Shown in pieces: positions 13,691 through 25,597 of a stretch of DNA of 64,000 nucleotides. Positions within the stretch are counted from its first letter, which is position 1. Each line of letters begins with the position of its first letter. The notes under the pieces are model-generated. The model saw only the letters and a list, made by a program, of their open reading frames with translations, had not been told where the DNA came from and did not search any database. Origin of the DNA: Cordia subcordata (lineage: Eukaryota > Streptophyta > Magnoliopsida > Boraginales > Cordiaceae); the NCBI GenBank assembly GCA_028554755.1, contig JAPTOF010000001.1, positions 35,297,501-35,361,500 of the forward strand, written 5' to 3'. A program made the position numbers and the translations under genes.

Positions 13691-15915
13691 TTAAAAACTT
13701 CTATGTCGTTAATATTGCTATCATCGTCCTTTGCCCCTTTTCCAAACTACGTTTAAAGACTTCTATGCCCTTAATATTATTTGTTGTTGTTAATTTTTTC
13801 ATTTGCTATATAACCATTTATTTTAAGTTGTTATTTTATAACGATTGCTACCAAATTTAAGAGTTTGATATAGTTTTTAAAATTCAAATACCTTTGTGCG
13901 TTTTATATTTGATAATATGTGACAAAGAGATAAATCTCCTTTTGTTTTCCTCATTTCGCAATTACAACTACTTGAACAAACATTTGCTCTCAAACACAAC
14001 TCCTTATAACTTCAAAAATCTTTGATTCGCTTGGATCCCATCTATGACAATTTTTCATATGTGACCATTTTTCATAGGTTTAGCACACTACTCTGTCATG
14101 GGGAGGACTAATTAATTAGTTAGATTGAAGTCTCGATAGGGACCTAAATTAAGGACACTTGGTAAGAGTAAAGATTGCGCAGTAGTATAAATACAAAATT
14201 GATCTCACGCCAAGTTCTGATATGCGTACATAATCTCAAAGGCAAAGACGGATTATGCCCATTTTTGCTTGGAAATGAACTTCCACCAAGAATCTAAGGG
14301 ATACCTTTGAGGTCCCGATTGAGAACAATAAATTTATAGATGTCCTTTTAATTTTAAACTATTATTTTAAGTTGTTATTTTAATTCCCTAATTTTAAGAT
14401 CGCATTGAATTCTTTCCAAAATAATTAATTAGTGTTTTCAGCAAGATTAAGTTAATAAATTATATTTGATATATATAATCGTATTATTAATTGCTTGATA
14501 TTGTGTTTTCTAAAATTATATCATTATATTACGCTCATATCTGCAATTTATATTTTAGGCATCTTTATAATAATGGCAAAAATTGTGATAGTGGTCTATT
14601 TTGCTTCATCTTTTGTGTGTACGATTATACATAAACCAAGACCATTTAGTAGCTCTGCCACTTTGATTTCAAGAAGCTTTTCTCAAGTTGAGAGGTATGT
14701 CTCTAAACTTAATGACTTTTTATTGTTTTAGTCTTTTTTTTTAATTAAAAAAATTGTTTTTAATTAAAAAAATGTCATATGTCTCTAATTTGCTCGTATG
14801 GTTCTATGCATTTCGTTGTTATATTCATTTTACAAAGACAGAGTCCTCACATATATTTGTGTTCTCACTTCCTCTCTTAATCATGATTCTTTCTATGGTT
14901 CTCATTTAGTATTTATGTAGGTAAAAATTAACTATTATTTTCATACACCTGTTTTTCCATCTTAGAACCTCTTTTTGTAATTCAACTTAATTTCAACACA
15001 TCAAGTATGTATTTAAACTTTTCTTTATTAATAATTTTTTGATTCTAAAACTATAATTAGGTTTTCTTTGTCATTACAATGATATACTATATGAGTATAA
15101 TCTCCATTTCCAAAATTTTAGTTAATTTGTTTATATAGCGATGCTTACTGTATGAGTCAATGTGAAAATGTGGTGAAAGAGTGGTGGGTTCTATTCACTA
15201 ATGAGCATTTTTTATTTTTTGCACTTTACTTACCCTTTTTTCAAGCAAAATTGTGTGTGTTTGTTGTTAAAGTGGGTTACGAGATAAGGGTCAAAATTTG
15301 TGAAATTTGTCTTAGGTCATTTTTTGGCCATCATTTATTCAATCTCATACCTATATTAAACATTTTAATTTAATTAATATTATGTCCTTCCTTTATATAT
15401 ATATATATATATATCATATTTGTTTTATTAATTCCACAGTATATAATTGTTTCAACAATTATTTAGTAAAATGCAAAAATTCTATAGTTTTTATATGTCT
15501 AATCACATATGTCACTTTCGTGTATCGCACATGTGTCACATTAGTTTATATATGTTACAAAAATAATATTTTTACCTTTCTAATCTATGTCACATATCAT
15601 CATATCATACATCTTTTTCATCCAAAAAAAATTTAGTCATCTACTTTTATTCATATAAAAAATTACTTAATCAATTTATTCCACATATGTATTTCCTTCC
15701 AATTTCATATTCTTCCATCTACTTAATTTTAATTTTTTTCAAGATTATTTGATTTTACAAAAATATAAACATTTTGATTAGTGTTGAAAACCAGCTAAAA
15801 GTTTAATTTTACAATATATGTTTGTATTTTATCTTTAAATGGAATGTAAATTTTGACTATTAATAATAAATAAGATATAAAAAATAAACACTTTTCCTAG
15901 TATCACACAGGTGTA

Positions 15916-15946
<31 letters not shown>

Positions 15947-15969
15947 TATATGCATGTATATGTTATAGT
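13691..15969. other. AT-rich intergenic stretch with a TA microsatellite
   Basis: No coding sequence is recognised. A TA dinucleotide run lies near 15393-15413, and another near 15917-15940 just before the hAT-like element. The rest is low-complexity A/T sequence. Confidence 0.5.
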
Positions 15970-16496
15970 TAGGGGTGAACACAAGTTGGTTAAACCGAAT
16001 AAACCAACTTAAACCAACTGAAAAGTTAGGGTTGATTTGGTTATTTTACATAGTTAAAAATGAACTGGTTACTTTCAAATAAAAATCGATTAGTTTGGTT
16101 TGGTTTGAAGAAGATATCCAAACCAAATTATTTTTATCCCTAATTTTATGTATATATTCATTCCAAATTTTATATATTTTAAGAGTTCAACCTTTAACCT
16201 CAAGACTATACTTCCAAACTTTAACCACCAAGCTATAGTTACACTTATGTTTTGTTTTATTGGTAAAATCGTATGACATTGCATTTGCAATATGATTAGT
16301 AACTTTATTTTTTTTACATAATTTTACTATGAAATTTGAGTTTTTTTAATTTTTTTTAAAAACAATCGAAAACCAAACCAAACCAACATATCTGATAATC
16401 AAAACCAATTGGTTTCATTCAAATGTAAACCAACTGGATTTAGTTTGATTTGGAATATGATCAAAACTAAATCAAACTGAAACATATACACACCTA
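15970..16496. mobile_element. hAT-like non-autonomous element with 8-bp target duplication
   Basis: The element opens TAGGGGTGAACAC and closes with CACACCTA, the reverse complement of TAGGTGTG; this is the classic hAT terminus pattern. It is flanked by perfect 8-bp direct repeats GTTATAGT (15962-15969 and 16497-16504), the duplication size that hAT transposases make. The inner arms are rich in AAACCAA/TTGGTTT words, so the element can fold back. At 527 bp it has no coding capacity. A second, end-truncated relative lies at about 58655-58972. Confidence 0.8.
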
Positions 16497-16624
16497 GTTA
16501 TAGTACTTTTAGTTATCACCTTTAAAAGTAACAAATAGTTAATATATATTAATGTACTTAAACCTCTATTTCACCCTATACAAAATTCTATCATTGTTCT
16601 TCTTTGTACTCCCTATATAAAATT

Positions 16625-16660
16625 ACTAGCGTATTACGCGCGCAATGCAAGGATTCTGAT
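16625..16660 (-). mobile_element. Helitron-like 3' terminus (candidate)
   Basis: On the minus strand the sequence reads GCGCGCGTAATACGCTAG followed by T. It has a GCGTA-TACGC hairpin immediately before CTAG and the expected 3' flanking T. Helitrons end in CTRR with a nearby GC-rich hairpin. The matching 5' end has not been located. Confidence 0.45.
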
Positions 16661-17295
16661 CCTCGTTAGATATTATCAAATTTTGTAATTAATAATGTTA
16701 CACATTACATATCATTAAAAGCAATAAAATAAATATTTTTCTATCATGTGCCATGTATAGAATATTATATTGACGTTATCTTTTTCGTTCAAATATATGA
16801 ATATAAAATTGAATTTTGAAAACTTCATTATATATATTTTTAATTTGCTTTATGTAATATTAAAAAAGGTAAATGCAAACTTGAACAAGAAATTATGTAT
16901 AAAATAAACAAAACCTTCTTAAGAACACAATGAAAAAAATTATTTATTCCTTTTCTTTTGTAAATGATCAGAACTAAAGTTGATTTATTCTACCTTAATT
17001 ACATAGTTGTAATCTAATATATCCACCTTAGTTTTACATAAGATCAAAAAAATATAACTACAAATAATATAAAATAAAAATTATGTTAAAAAATCCTAAT
17101 GAACATAGTGAAAAAATAAAAAACTAAAAGATAAAGATAAAGATTAGCGAACTAGAAAAACTCTCTTTTTTTTTTTTGGGGGGGGGGGGCGAGGGGAAGG
17201 GGTCAGAATGGGCCAAAAAATTTGGCAAAAAAGTGTAAGAATTTATGTCAATAAATTAATACTAGTATATATAAAAGTTATACTTTTTTGAGCAC
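16661..17295. other. AT-rich intergenic stretch with a T/G homopolymer run
   Basis: Nothing coding is seen. A T10-G10 homopolymer junction occurs around 17166-17190. Confidence 0.5.
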
Positions 17296-17951
17296 TATGA
17301 GAGTATAATGTTTGAGCATTGTGAAAATGATATGTCAGCGCTTACACGACATAGTTATTTTATTTTTTTATTACTTTATTTTCTATTTTTTCTTATCTTT
17401 ATGAATATACATTATTAAGCTTAATTAAAATTTTAAATAGTCAATCAATTAATGCTTAAGATTAAATTTATTGTGAACTCTAAAAAATTTATTTCTTATC
17501 TATTATGTTATATATTATTAGAGTTAAAAATTTAATTTTCAATCAATTAATTCTTAAAATAATATTCATTTGTGAGTTTCAAAAGATCAAATTCGAGTAA
17601 ATTTAGTGTTTCATATTAAAGAAAATACTTCTTTTTTATCATTATAAGAGTGTCATATCAGTGCTTATATGCAATGGATATTTTATTATTAGCTTATACA
17701 ATAATTTATTTTTATTTATTTTATTTATATTCTTTTTATCTTTGTGAATATAATTAAATTATTAGTTTTAATTAAAATTAAATAATCAATCAATTAATGC
17801 TTAAAATATAACTCATTTTTAAATTCCAAAATGTTCACTTATTATCTATTATGGATATATATTCTTAGTTTTAACATAGAAATTTAATTGTCAATTAATT
17901 AATTTTTAAAAATAATATTCATTCGTGAATTTCAAAAGGTTCATTTCTTAT
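17296..17951. repeat. Two degenerate direct repeats of about 310 bp
   Basis: About 17296-17620 and 17640-17951 share the ordered blocks TCAATCAATTAATGCTTAA, TTATCTATTATG and AATATTCATT. A third partial copy resumes at 19370 (TTATTATGGATATAC...). The second copy is therefore split by the solo LTR that follows, which is the younger insertion. Confidence 0.6.
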
Positions 17952-19369
17952 TGTAGGTGCAAATATCTTAAGAGGAGGAGGGGGTGAATTAAGATATTAG
18001 ACAATTTTTAGCAATTAAAATTTAACAAATAAATCACTCACTTCTACTAAGCAATATATCAAACACAACTCAATCAATAATTGCAAGTAAAGTAAAATAG
18101 AGATAGGGAAGAGAAGGACAAACGATTTTTTAGGTGGTTTGGCCTTGCTTACGTCCACTTCCAAGGATGCTCTCCTTAGGACTTCAACAACTCCATTAGA
18201 ATGCTTCTTCAACTCTTGGTGAAGTACAAACCAAGTTTTACAACTCTTTGAGATCACCTCGCAAAGAACCTAAGAAATTCCCTCTTTAGGATTTCCCTAC
18301 ACTCTTTGAAAGATTAGCAAATGCTCTCACATGATTTTTGAGCTATTTGAGTGTGTATACAATCAAGAAGATAGTAAAATAAATGTAAGATATGGTAGTT
18401 CTTCTCAAAAGTAGATATAGCAAATGAAGCTCTTAAAAGCTCAAAGATTTTACAAGTATAGCTCAGAGATTTCAACAATAAAATGATGACGTGAGATTTT
18501 GCAAGTTTGGATTCTTGTTTTTGAATGTGTTTATGAGTATTTAAGAAGATTTGGTGTTAGGGCTTTGGTAGGTGAGATGAGAGTGAAAATTAGGGTTGAA
18601 TAGTAATAAAACCGTTGGTGCATTTAATGCAAAACCCATTCAGCCAGTTGACCAGCTAGGTCAACTGGCTTGCCCCTTTGCTTCACTAACTAGGCCAAAT
18701 GCTTTAGCCAGTCGACCGGCTAGGGGGGTTCGGCTTTAATCCCTACATTACTGACTTGGCCGAGCGACATCGTTGGTCAGCTAGTCAACCGACTTTGGGA
18801 GTCTGGCCACTCCAAAGTGCTGAAGCAAAGCAAAATAAGCCTAAAATAGTTTTAAATCAATTTTAACAAATTTTCATAACACCAAATCAACTCCAGACAC
18901 TTTGTAAACAATTTTTTAAAGCTTATAATCATTTCAAAGCACATGTTTGAAGCAATTTATGCTATGTATGCATTCAAACAAGTTTTGCATTTTTTTAAAA
19001 AAATAATGTTCATGAGATTTTAAAATATTTGTATCATGAAAGTGAGAAGCTTGAGCTATTACTTGTGATTCTAAGGCAATTCACGAAGTAGCAACACATC
19101 TGGTATCCCTTATGATGCCTCTTCTCCACCTTATGACTTCTCATCAACTTCTTCTTCAAGCTTTGAGCTCTTTGGTAGGTAATCTTTTTATCTTCTTCAT
19201 GGATTAGTTTTTTCTATCTTCCAAACATCTATCTTTATAATGCACATTTGATTTTCACAAGATGTTTTTAGTAAAATGATCATATTTAGTTAAAATCAAT
19301 AATGCATATTTGGTAAAAATATGATCAAATTTTTTATTATCAAAATCAATAATGAATATTTAGTCAACA
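17952..19369. mobile_element. Solo LTR, 1,418 bp, with 5-bp target duplication
   Basis: The sequence begins TGTAGGTGCAAATATC and ends GTCAACA, the TG...CA pattern of LTRs. It is flanked by identical 5-bp repeats CTTAT (17947-17951 and 19370-19374). An AAGAGGAGGGGGTGAATTAA block near the left end and short GGTCAACTGG/AGTCGACCGG palindromic words resemble long LTRs of plant retrotransposons. There is no internal coding region and no second LTR, so this is what remains after recombination between two LTRs. The flanking degenerate repeat continues on both sides, which confirms the insertion borders. Confidence 0.85.
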
Positions 19370-19374
19370 CTTAT

Positions 19375-20408
19375 TATGGATATACATACATACATATATA
19401 TATATATATAATAGTTTAGAAACTTAATTACTAATTAATTAATGTTTAGAAACCTTAAAGTATTTTTCATTTATGAATTTGTAAAAATTAAACTTGAGTA
19501 AATTTAACATTTATTGTAAAAAAAACCCATGTGTAGTACAAAATATTCATGACTAATTTTTTCATATGCTATTAAAATAAATAAATTCAATTTAATTTAA
19601 TATTTTTATTAAAAAATAATTTTGTGCAGAGCATGGATAAAAGCGCATTAGTTAATACTAATCTATTAATTATATACGCTTAAAAATTTCTCCTAATGAC
19701 ACATGTCCCTATGAGGTTTCTCTTTTAGTAATACTAATGAAAACTAGTGCTTTTACATCTCGTGCTTTGCACGTGTTTATTTAGGTTCTCGTTGTTTTTT
19801 AGTTTTTCAAATATTTATAGATGTAATTTTTTTATTATTTTTAGGCTTTCATGTATTTTTTTTTATTTTTAAATATCTACAAAAATTAATTTTAGTCTTT
19901 TTCATTCTTATTTTTATTTTTATTTTTATTTTTATTTTTATTTTTAATTAAGATATGATGCATAAATTAATTAAAAGAATAAGTTTTTTTTGGACTTTAT
20001 TACTTTAAACTCATTAAAAAGAAATATATCAGTGATACATAAATATAATTAAATATCTTGTAACTCTATTGTAATGATGAGGTTAAGAAGTGGTGTATAA
20101 ATGTAATTAAACATTATAATATATAGATTTATAATAATGTAATAATATTAAAAATAGAATTTATGATGACTTGACAAATAGATAGGTGCTAATATGACAC
20201 TCTTTTTTGATCTCTTTTGGGTTTACCTTTTATATATATACACATACATATATATATGTATATATATATATATATATATATAGCAAAAAAGTATAACAAT
20301 TTATGTTAATAAATTAATACTAATATATTAATTATATATGCTTAAAATTTTCTCTTAATGACACATGTCTCTCTGTGGGTTCTCGTTTTGTAACAGTAAT
20401 AATGATAT
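19375..20408. other. AT-rich stretch with a Helitron-like end and microsatellites
   Basis: It contains a TA run (about 19395-19412), an ATTTTT hexanucleotide run (about 19908-19946) and TA runs at 20229-20281. No coding sequence is seen. The Helitron-like end at 19744-19773 is listed separately. Confidence 0.5.
19744..19775 (-). mobile_element. Helitron-like 3' terminus
   Basis: On the minus strand, CGTGC-AAA-GCACG forms a five-base-pair hairpin, followed by AGATGTAAAAG and then CACTAG with a T directly after it. This matches the Helitron 3' signature: hairpin, a spacer of about ten bases, CTRR, insertion before T. The left partner and length of the element are not resolved. Confidence 0.6.
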
Positions 20409-21104
20409 GGGTAAAATGCACTTATTCCCTATAATTTATATAAGTAGGTGATTACCCCTATAGCTTAAAATATATTACATTACCCCCTTGTGCTTTCTAA
20501 AAAGTGGCACAATCTCTTATCTTCTTTAACATTTAAGCATCATTAAATAAGATTTTCAAAGGACTAAATTGCCTTTTAAAAGCTCTTTGAATATCATTTT
20601 TAATTGAAAATATAAAAAATTTAATTTAAAATTAAAAATTTTAATTAAAAATTTTTAAATTTTTTGATTTTTAATTTTTAATTTTAAAATAAATTTAAAT
20701 TTTTTATTTTTATATTTTAAATTGATTTTTAATTTTTAACTTTAATTTAAAATTTTTAAAGTTAAATATATCTAAATTATTAAATTTTATTCTAATTTAA
20801 GTTTTAGTTTTTAATTTTGTATTTTTAATTTTTTAATTTTATAAAGTAAAAATAAATAAACTATGCTATAATTCTCAATAAAGATATTTTGGTAAATTTT
20901 TTTTAATAAAGTCTAAAATTTGACATCCACACATTCAACAAAAGAGAGTGTAAAGCACTCGCCATTGAATTAGGCAAAAAAAAGTTGAAGTTAGAGATTA
21001 TGTACCATTTTTGAAAAGCACAAGAGGATAATATGATATATTTTAAACTACAAAAGTAATCAGCTACTTATACAATTCACAGGAGAGTAATGCATATTTT
21101 ACCA
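20409..21104. mobile_element. Mutator-like long terminal-inverted-repeat element
   Basis: Roughly 100 bp at the left end (GGGTAAAATGCACTTA..., then GTAGGTGATTACCCC, TTAAAATATATTACATTA, CTTGTGCTTTCTAAAAA) is the diverged reverse complement of the right end. Long inverted repeats and a possible 9-bp duplication (TAATGATAT against AAATTATAT, seven of nine matching) suggest a Mutator-type non-autonomous element. The 700 bp interior is A/T low-complexity sequence without coding capacity. Confidence 0.7.
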
Positions 21105-22247
21105 AAATTATATCTTCAAAACTTGTCCAAGTTCAAATTACTTATTAGTTAACTCATTCAACAATAAGCAATAGCTAAGTAATTGACTTAACCTTTATTA
21201 ATTAGTTATTTTTAACATATTATTTTCATTAATAAATGATTTTCCAGGACATGTTATACTTTTACTTAATATATTTTATTATTTATAAATATATATACTT
21301 CTTCTACTGTTTACTATTTGATTTTTTTATAATTTTTTAATTTTTATTTTTAAGAATTATTTTTACATTTTTAAGAAAAATTACCTTATACATTGCACAT
21401 GTTCTAATCTAGTTGTAGTTTTTATTTTAGTGAATTCCATTATCAATTCTTGCTTTCGCTGTTTTAAGAATTCGGTTATCCCGCTCCAGCAAAAAAGAAT
21501 TTATAAATTGTTCATGTATTTTTGCTTCTTAGTCTGTAATTCAGTTATTTTGGATACTACCTATTACCAAGATTATCAATGTAGTTTAATTCAATTTCAG
21601 TTAGTTATTTTTGACAAATTAAAATTTTCAACTAATTGTATTATTACTGCTAATTATAGATAAGATCCTAAAATGGACGGAGTCACTGAGATATAGGTGT
21701 AATAATGGAAGTTGGTGAGCCGTTGAGTGGCATACTCACCTAAGCGAAGGCACTGGTTTGAACTTTTCCATTTAAGGTATAGCAAGAAGCCTTGATGGTA
21801 TTCCTTTGCTAGGAGGATATGGAGAATTGGTTGGTTCAAACTTCTAATCGTCTACTCGATTGTAATAGTATTCGACACTTAATTGATTCGAAATAGTCAT
21901 GATACTAACTTTTAGATGATTGTCATTGGACTTTTTATGGGTGTTTTTGTCTCACATATCTTTAAAAAATCTACATATACATGGTGGTGAAACATTAGAC
22001 AAAGATCAAATTTTTGCAATTTGAATAGGATTATTGACACTGAATGGCGGATAGATGAACATACTAACTGATTAGTTCTTCTGATGTCTGATGTGCCTTT
22101 TTGTTGTTAATAAAAAACTCACTTAATTAGCCCAAAAGAAAAGCAAAAAATAAAAGGTCCTGATCGGAACCCTGCATGGAAGAGGATTTCTTGTCCGGTT
22201 CGAAACTGGTTGCTCATGTGGGTCATGACCTTGCGGCTTAAATGGAG
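21105..22247. other. Intergenic stretch, possible SINE remnant
   Basis: Mostly AT-rich without genes. Around 21690-21850 a more mixed sequence carries GGTGAGCCGTTGAGTGG and, about 30 bp on, GGTTTGAACTT, which loosely resemble the A and B boxes of a tRNA-derived SINE. This is weak evidence. Confidence 0.35.
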
Positions 22248-22250
22248 TTA

Positions 22251-22370
22251 GAGCGGTGTTTGGCTTTGCTTATTTTATATGTTTATAAGCACCTATAAAA
22301 AGTACTCTCTCACATGCTTTTTATTATTTAAGTACTTATAAGCACCAAATAAGCAAAGCCAAACACCCTC
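22251..22370. mobile_element. Tourist-like MITE (PIF/Harbinger), 120 bp
   Basis: The left end GAGCGGTGTTTGGCTTTGC continues into TTATTT and is matched at the right end by its reverse complement with one mismatch in about 25 bp. Both flanks carry TTA (22248-22250 and 22371-22373), the target duplication typical of PIF/Harbinger elements. Near-identical inverted repeats suggest a fairly young insertion or strong arm conservation. The element has no coding capacity. Confidence 0.88.
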
Positions 22371-22373
22371 TTA

Positions 22374-24790
22374 GACTTTTGATTGACTTGTGGCGTATTT
22401 GAGCAAGTATCATTGTAGGTGAAGGTCTAGCATTTGGTGGTTGAGTTTTATTAGACCTAATTAGTGACCAAGTGTCCGAGTCAACTAAATTTAAGAAGGA
22501 AAAAAAAAAAAAGGAAGCAGAAGAAGAAATGTCTTTGCCTATGAGGTGGACTTGAGACTCACCTTTGTGTATTACACATATCTACAAATTACCAGGACTC
22601 GTACGGGAGAAAATCTTTGATACAACTACCAAGTTTCTAATGCATGAGTTCCATGTACGTGTATGTGAGCCCACACCATGCGCATTATGTTGCGTGGTCA
22701 TTAAAAAAAACATAGAAGTGCGACTCTTACCATTTTTAAAACTTTTTACTCACATAGCAATTAAGATAATGGGTCTCAACAAAGCTCTTATTGTAGAAGC
22801 GCATGTTAGATTACACAACTTTCACTCCTAACCCTTTTATGATTTGAAATTTCTTTTATTAGTACATAAAATTGCCATCTATGACACTCATAGAATTATA
22901 TTTTGCTCCCTTCCCTCCAAAATTTCTCATTTATTCTAGTCTTCCTCCCTCTGACTTCGTTCTTTGGATCCATTTGGTATTGAGTAGATACCTGCCAAAT
23001 GTGACCTTGACTTCTTCCATATATGCTTTCAAATAACTCTGCAACAAAGATAATGTGGAGCCCAAATTTGGATCGTGGCCGCTTAGGGTGGATAATGGTA
23101 GTGGTCTAAGTAGTGATAGCAAGCCCATGACTAAGGGCTCAAGGGTATAAATGGTAGCGTCCATAATTTATGCCGTCAACTCAATTAAAATAGAAGGAAC
23201 CACGATCCTCAGCCCAAGATTAGCTCTAATTAGAGAATTTGTATCTTCCCGCTGATGAGAGATTTTAACCATAAATGGAGACTATCATCCTTCAAAGGGC
23301 AGATGGCATAGCTTGCAGAACACACACAATTTCATATCTCTACTTTAATCGAAAGATTCTTTTCTTTGGCATCTAGGCTCTAGAGTCCCTCACATTCAAA
23401 GGGGTTTAGGTATAAATTTCGAGCTCTACCATAGTAACCTTAATTTAATTAAGGGCAGCTTCAAAATATTTTTTATCAATTGACTAAAATTTTTGAATTA
23501 TTGATAAGAGAACTAGTAATTGATATTTTAATGGACTTAAGATAGATGTTACATAAAGTAATTTTGCGAAAATAAGATATTTTGGTGCATGATTCAAAGT
23601 CTAAAAAAAAAGTCAAATATACATTGATTTCATTCCTAACCTTTTCAAGATTTGAAATTTCTTTTATTAATGCATAAAATTGCTACTTATTACACTTGTA
23701 GATAATATTATGCTCCTTCCTATCTAATTTTTTTTAATGTATTCTGGTCTCCCTAAGCTTCATTGTTTGGTCCATCAGTGTTACAACCTACCAAGTCTAA
23801 AATAGATGTATTTTATATGCGTACAATTCAAAAGAATTTCATAAGAAAAACAATAAAAGATTAACTTCTTACTAGCGTGCAAAATATTGTTCGGCAGTTG
23901 ACTAAAATTTGTTCAAATATATGGATGAGGGGACCGTTTTAATGATACTTAGTAGACTTGTAGTCTGCAGACATCAAAAAGTAATTTTGAGGAAATATGA
24001 TGCTTTGGCGAAATAGATGGATTGGACCCTACCTTCATGGGCTGAGAAGAAGCATACATTGATCTCATTTCTGAGCCTCATACGTAAATACACACGTACA
24101 CACACACACACACACGCTCTCTCCCTCACAGACTTACACACACAGCACTTGTAGAATAATACTGTTATAGTACACTTGCAAATTATACCATACACTCACA
24201 TCATCATACACCTCAAAGACATATGGTGCACGACCTAATAGATCCAACACTCTGGTAGTCGAATTCGACATAAAATTTAACGAGTTTACTCTTCTCGTTC
24301 CGACGAACACAACATAACAATCCGATCATCGATCGGACATTGATAATACCTCTGAAATCGTTAACAAATTGTGAATATATCATTTTCAAATTATGAATAT
24401 ATCTTAAAGAGTCTTGAATAGGTAATTTATTATTATGAATATATGATATAAATTTTTTGAATATATAATATAAGAGTAATGGATAAGTGAATTATGAACA
24501 ATTAAAAATTTTGAACATAAAATATTAAAATTATAAATATAACTTGCGATTTATAAATAACTAAAAGTTGTAAACTTATATAGTATAAAAATTGTTTAAT
24601 ATATAATGTAAAAATTGTGAATAGATACATCATATTATATTGATGCATAGAGCGTAGGGTAAATCCTTACCTGTACAATACACACCTGCTACATGAGTAA
24701 ACGTGACTTAAATTGCATATATACGTGCTTCAAAATCATTTCACCACAAAAACAGTAGGCTTTACTTTTTAATTAGGGTAGCTTCAAAAT
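22374..24790. other. Intergenic region with diverged direct repeats and a CA microsatellite
   Basis: Two blocks recur. TTTGAAATTTCTTTTATTA followed by ACATAAAATTGC-like sequence occurs at about 22826-22975 and 23632-23775. GACTAAAATTT...AAAGTAATTTTG occurs at about 23470-23600, 23890-24010 and 25040-25135. A CA run lies at about 24089-24115. No gene is recognised. Confidence 0.5.
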
Positions 24791-25030
24791 GAGAGTATAT
24801 TTGGTTTGACTTTTTTCTATTATGAAAAAGCCCATTTTTTTTTTCTAGAAAGAGTGGCATCTTTTTATGCAATAAATATTTGGATTAGATTTCACAAAAA
24901 ATTAAAATTTTTAAAAAAAGCTCAATTTCAACTTTCTTTTAAAAGTAAGAATTTTTAGTTTATAAAAAAAAGTACTTTTTTTCAAAAGTTTTAAAAAATA
25001 TTTTTGAAAAAAGCCAATCAAAACGAGTCC
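24791..25030. mobile_element. Short inverted-repeat element, family A
   Basis: About 240 bp. The left end (GTATATTTGGTTTGACTTTTT) is matched in reverse complement by the right end (AAAAAGCCAATCAAAACGAG), with interior words shared with the copies at 12209 and 40309. Confidence 0.55.
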
Positions 25031-25147
25031 TAAATACTATTCAACAATTGACTAAAATTTGTCAAACTATTAATGAGCTAGGGAACCATCTTAATGATAA
25101 CTGGACTTGTAAATATAATAAAGTAATTTTGAGAAAATAAGCCTAAT

Positions 25148-25405
25148 GGTGTGTTTGGAATAGTCTTATTTTAAAATGCTTACCATGTTAAAATTTGGAG
25201 ATATTAGATATCCTATCACATGCATCATTCATTTTATAGTAGTAAAAAAATAAAATAGGATAGATTGCTTATTTCTTATAAGAAAAAAAAAATAATTTGT
25301 TTTGAGTTTTCATAAGATGCATGTAATAAAAAATTTTAAATCTTATAAGATGTATTTTATTTCAATAGGATAAATATCTTAAAATAAGATTATAACAAAT
25401 AGAGC
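25148..25405. mobile_element. Inverted-repeat element, family B (copy 1)
   Basis: The left end GTGTTTGGAATAGTCTTATT and its diverged reverse complement AATAAGATTATAACAAATAG bracket about 258 bp rich in ATCTTATAAGATG words. A relative lies at about 61040-61299. No coding capacity. Confidence 0.65.
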
Positions 25406-25597
25406 ATAAGTAAAATTGATCACTTTTCAATGCTAAATTCGGTAAAAAATATTTTATATTATTGACCTTTAACTCTTTTAAATTAAAATAAATAAATAAG
25501 ATATGGGTAACAAAATAATCCTCTGGCCCAAAAAAAATAAAAAATAAAAATCTACGCCCATTAAACACTATATACCACAAAATTTCAACTAGCATTT

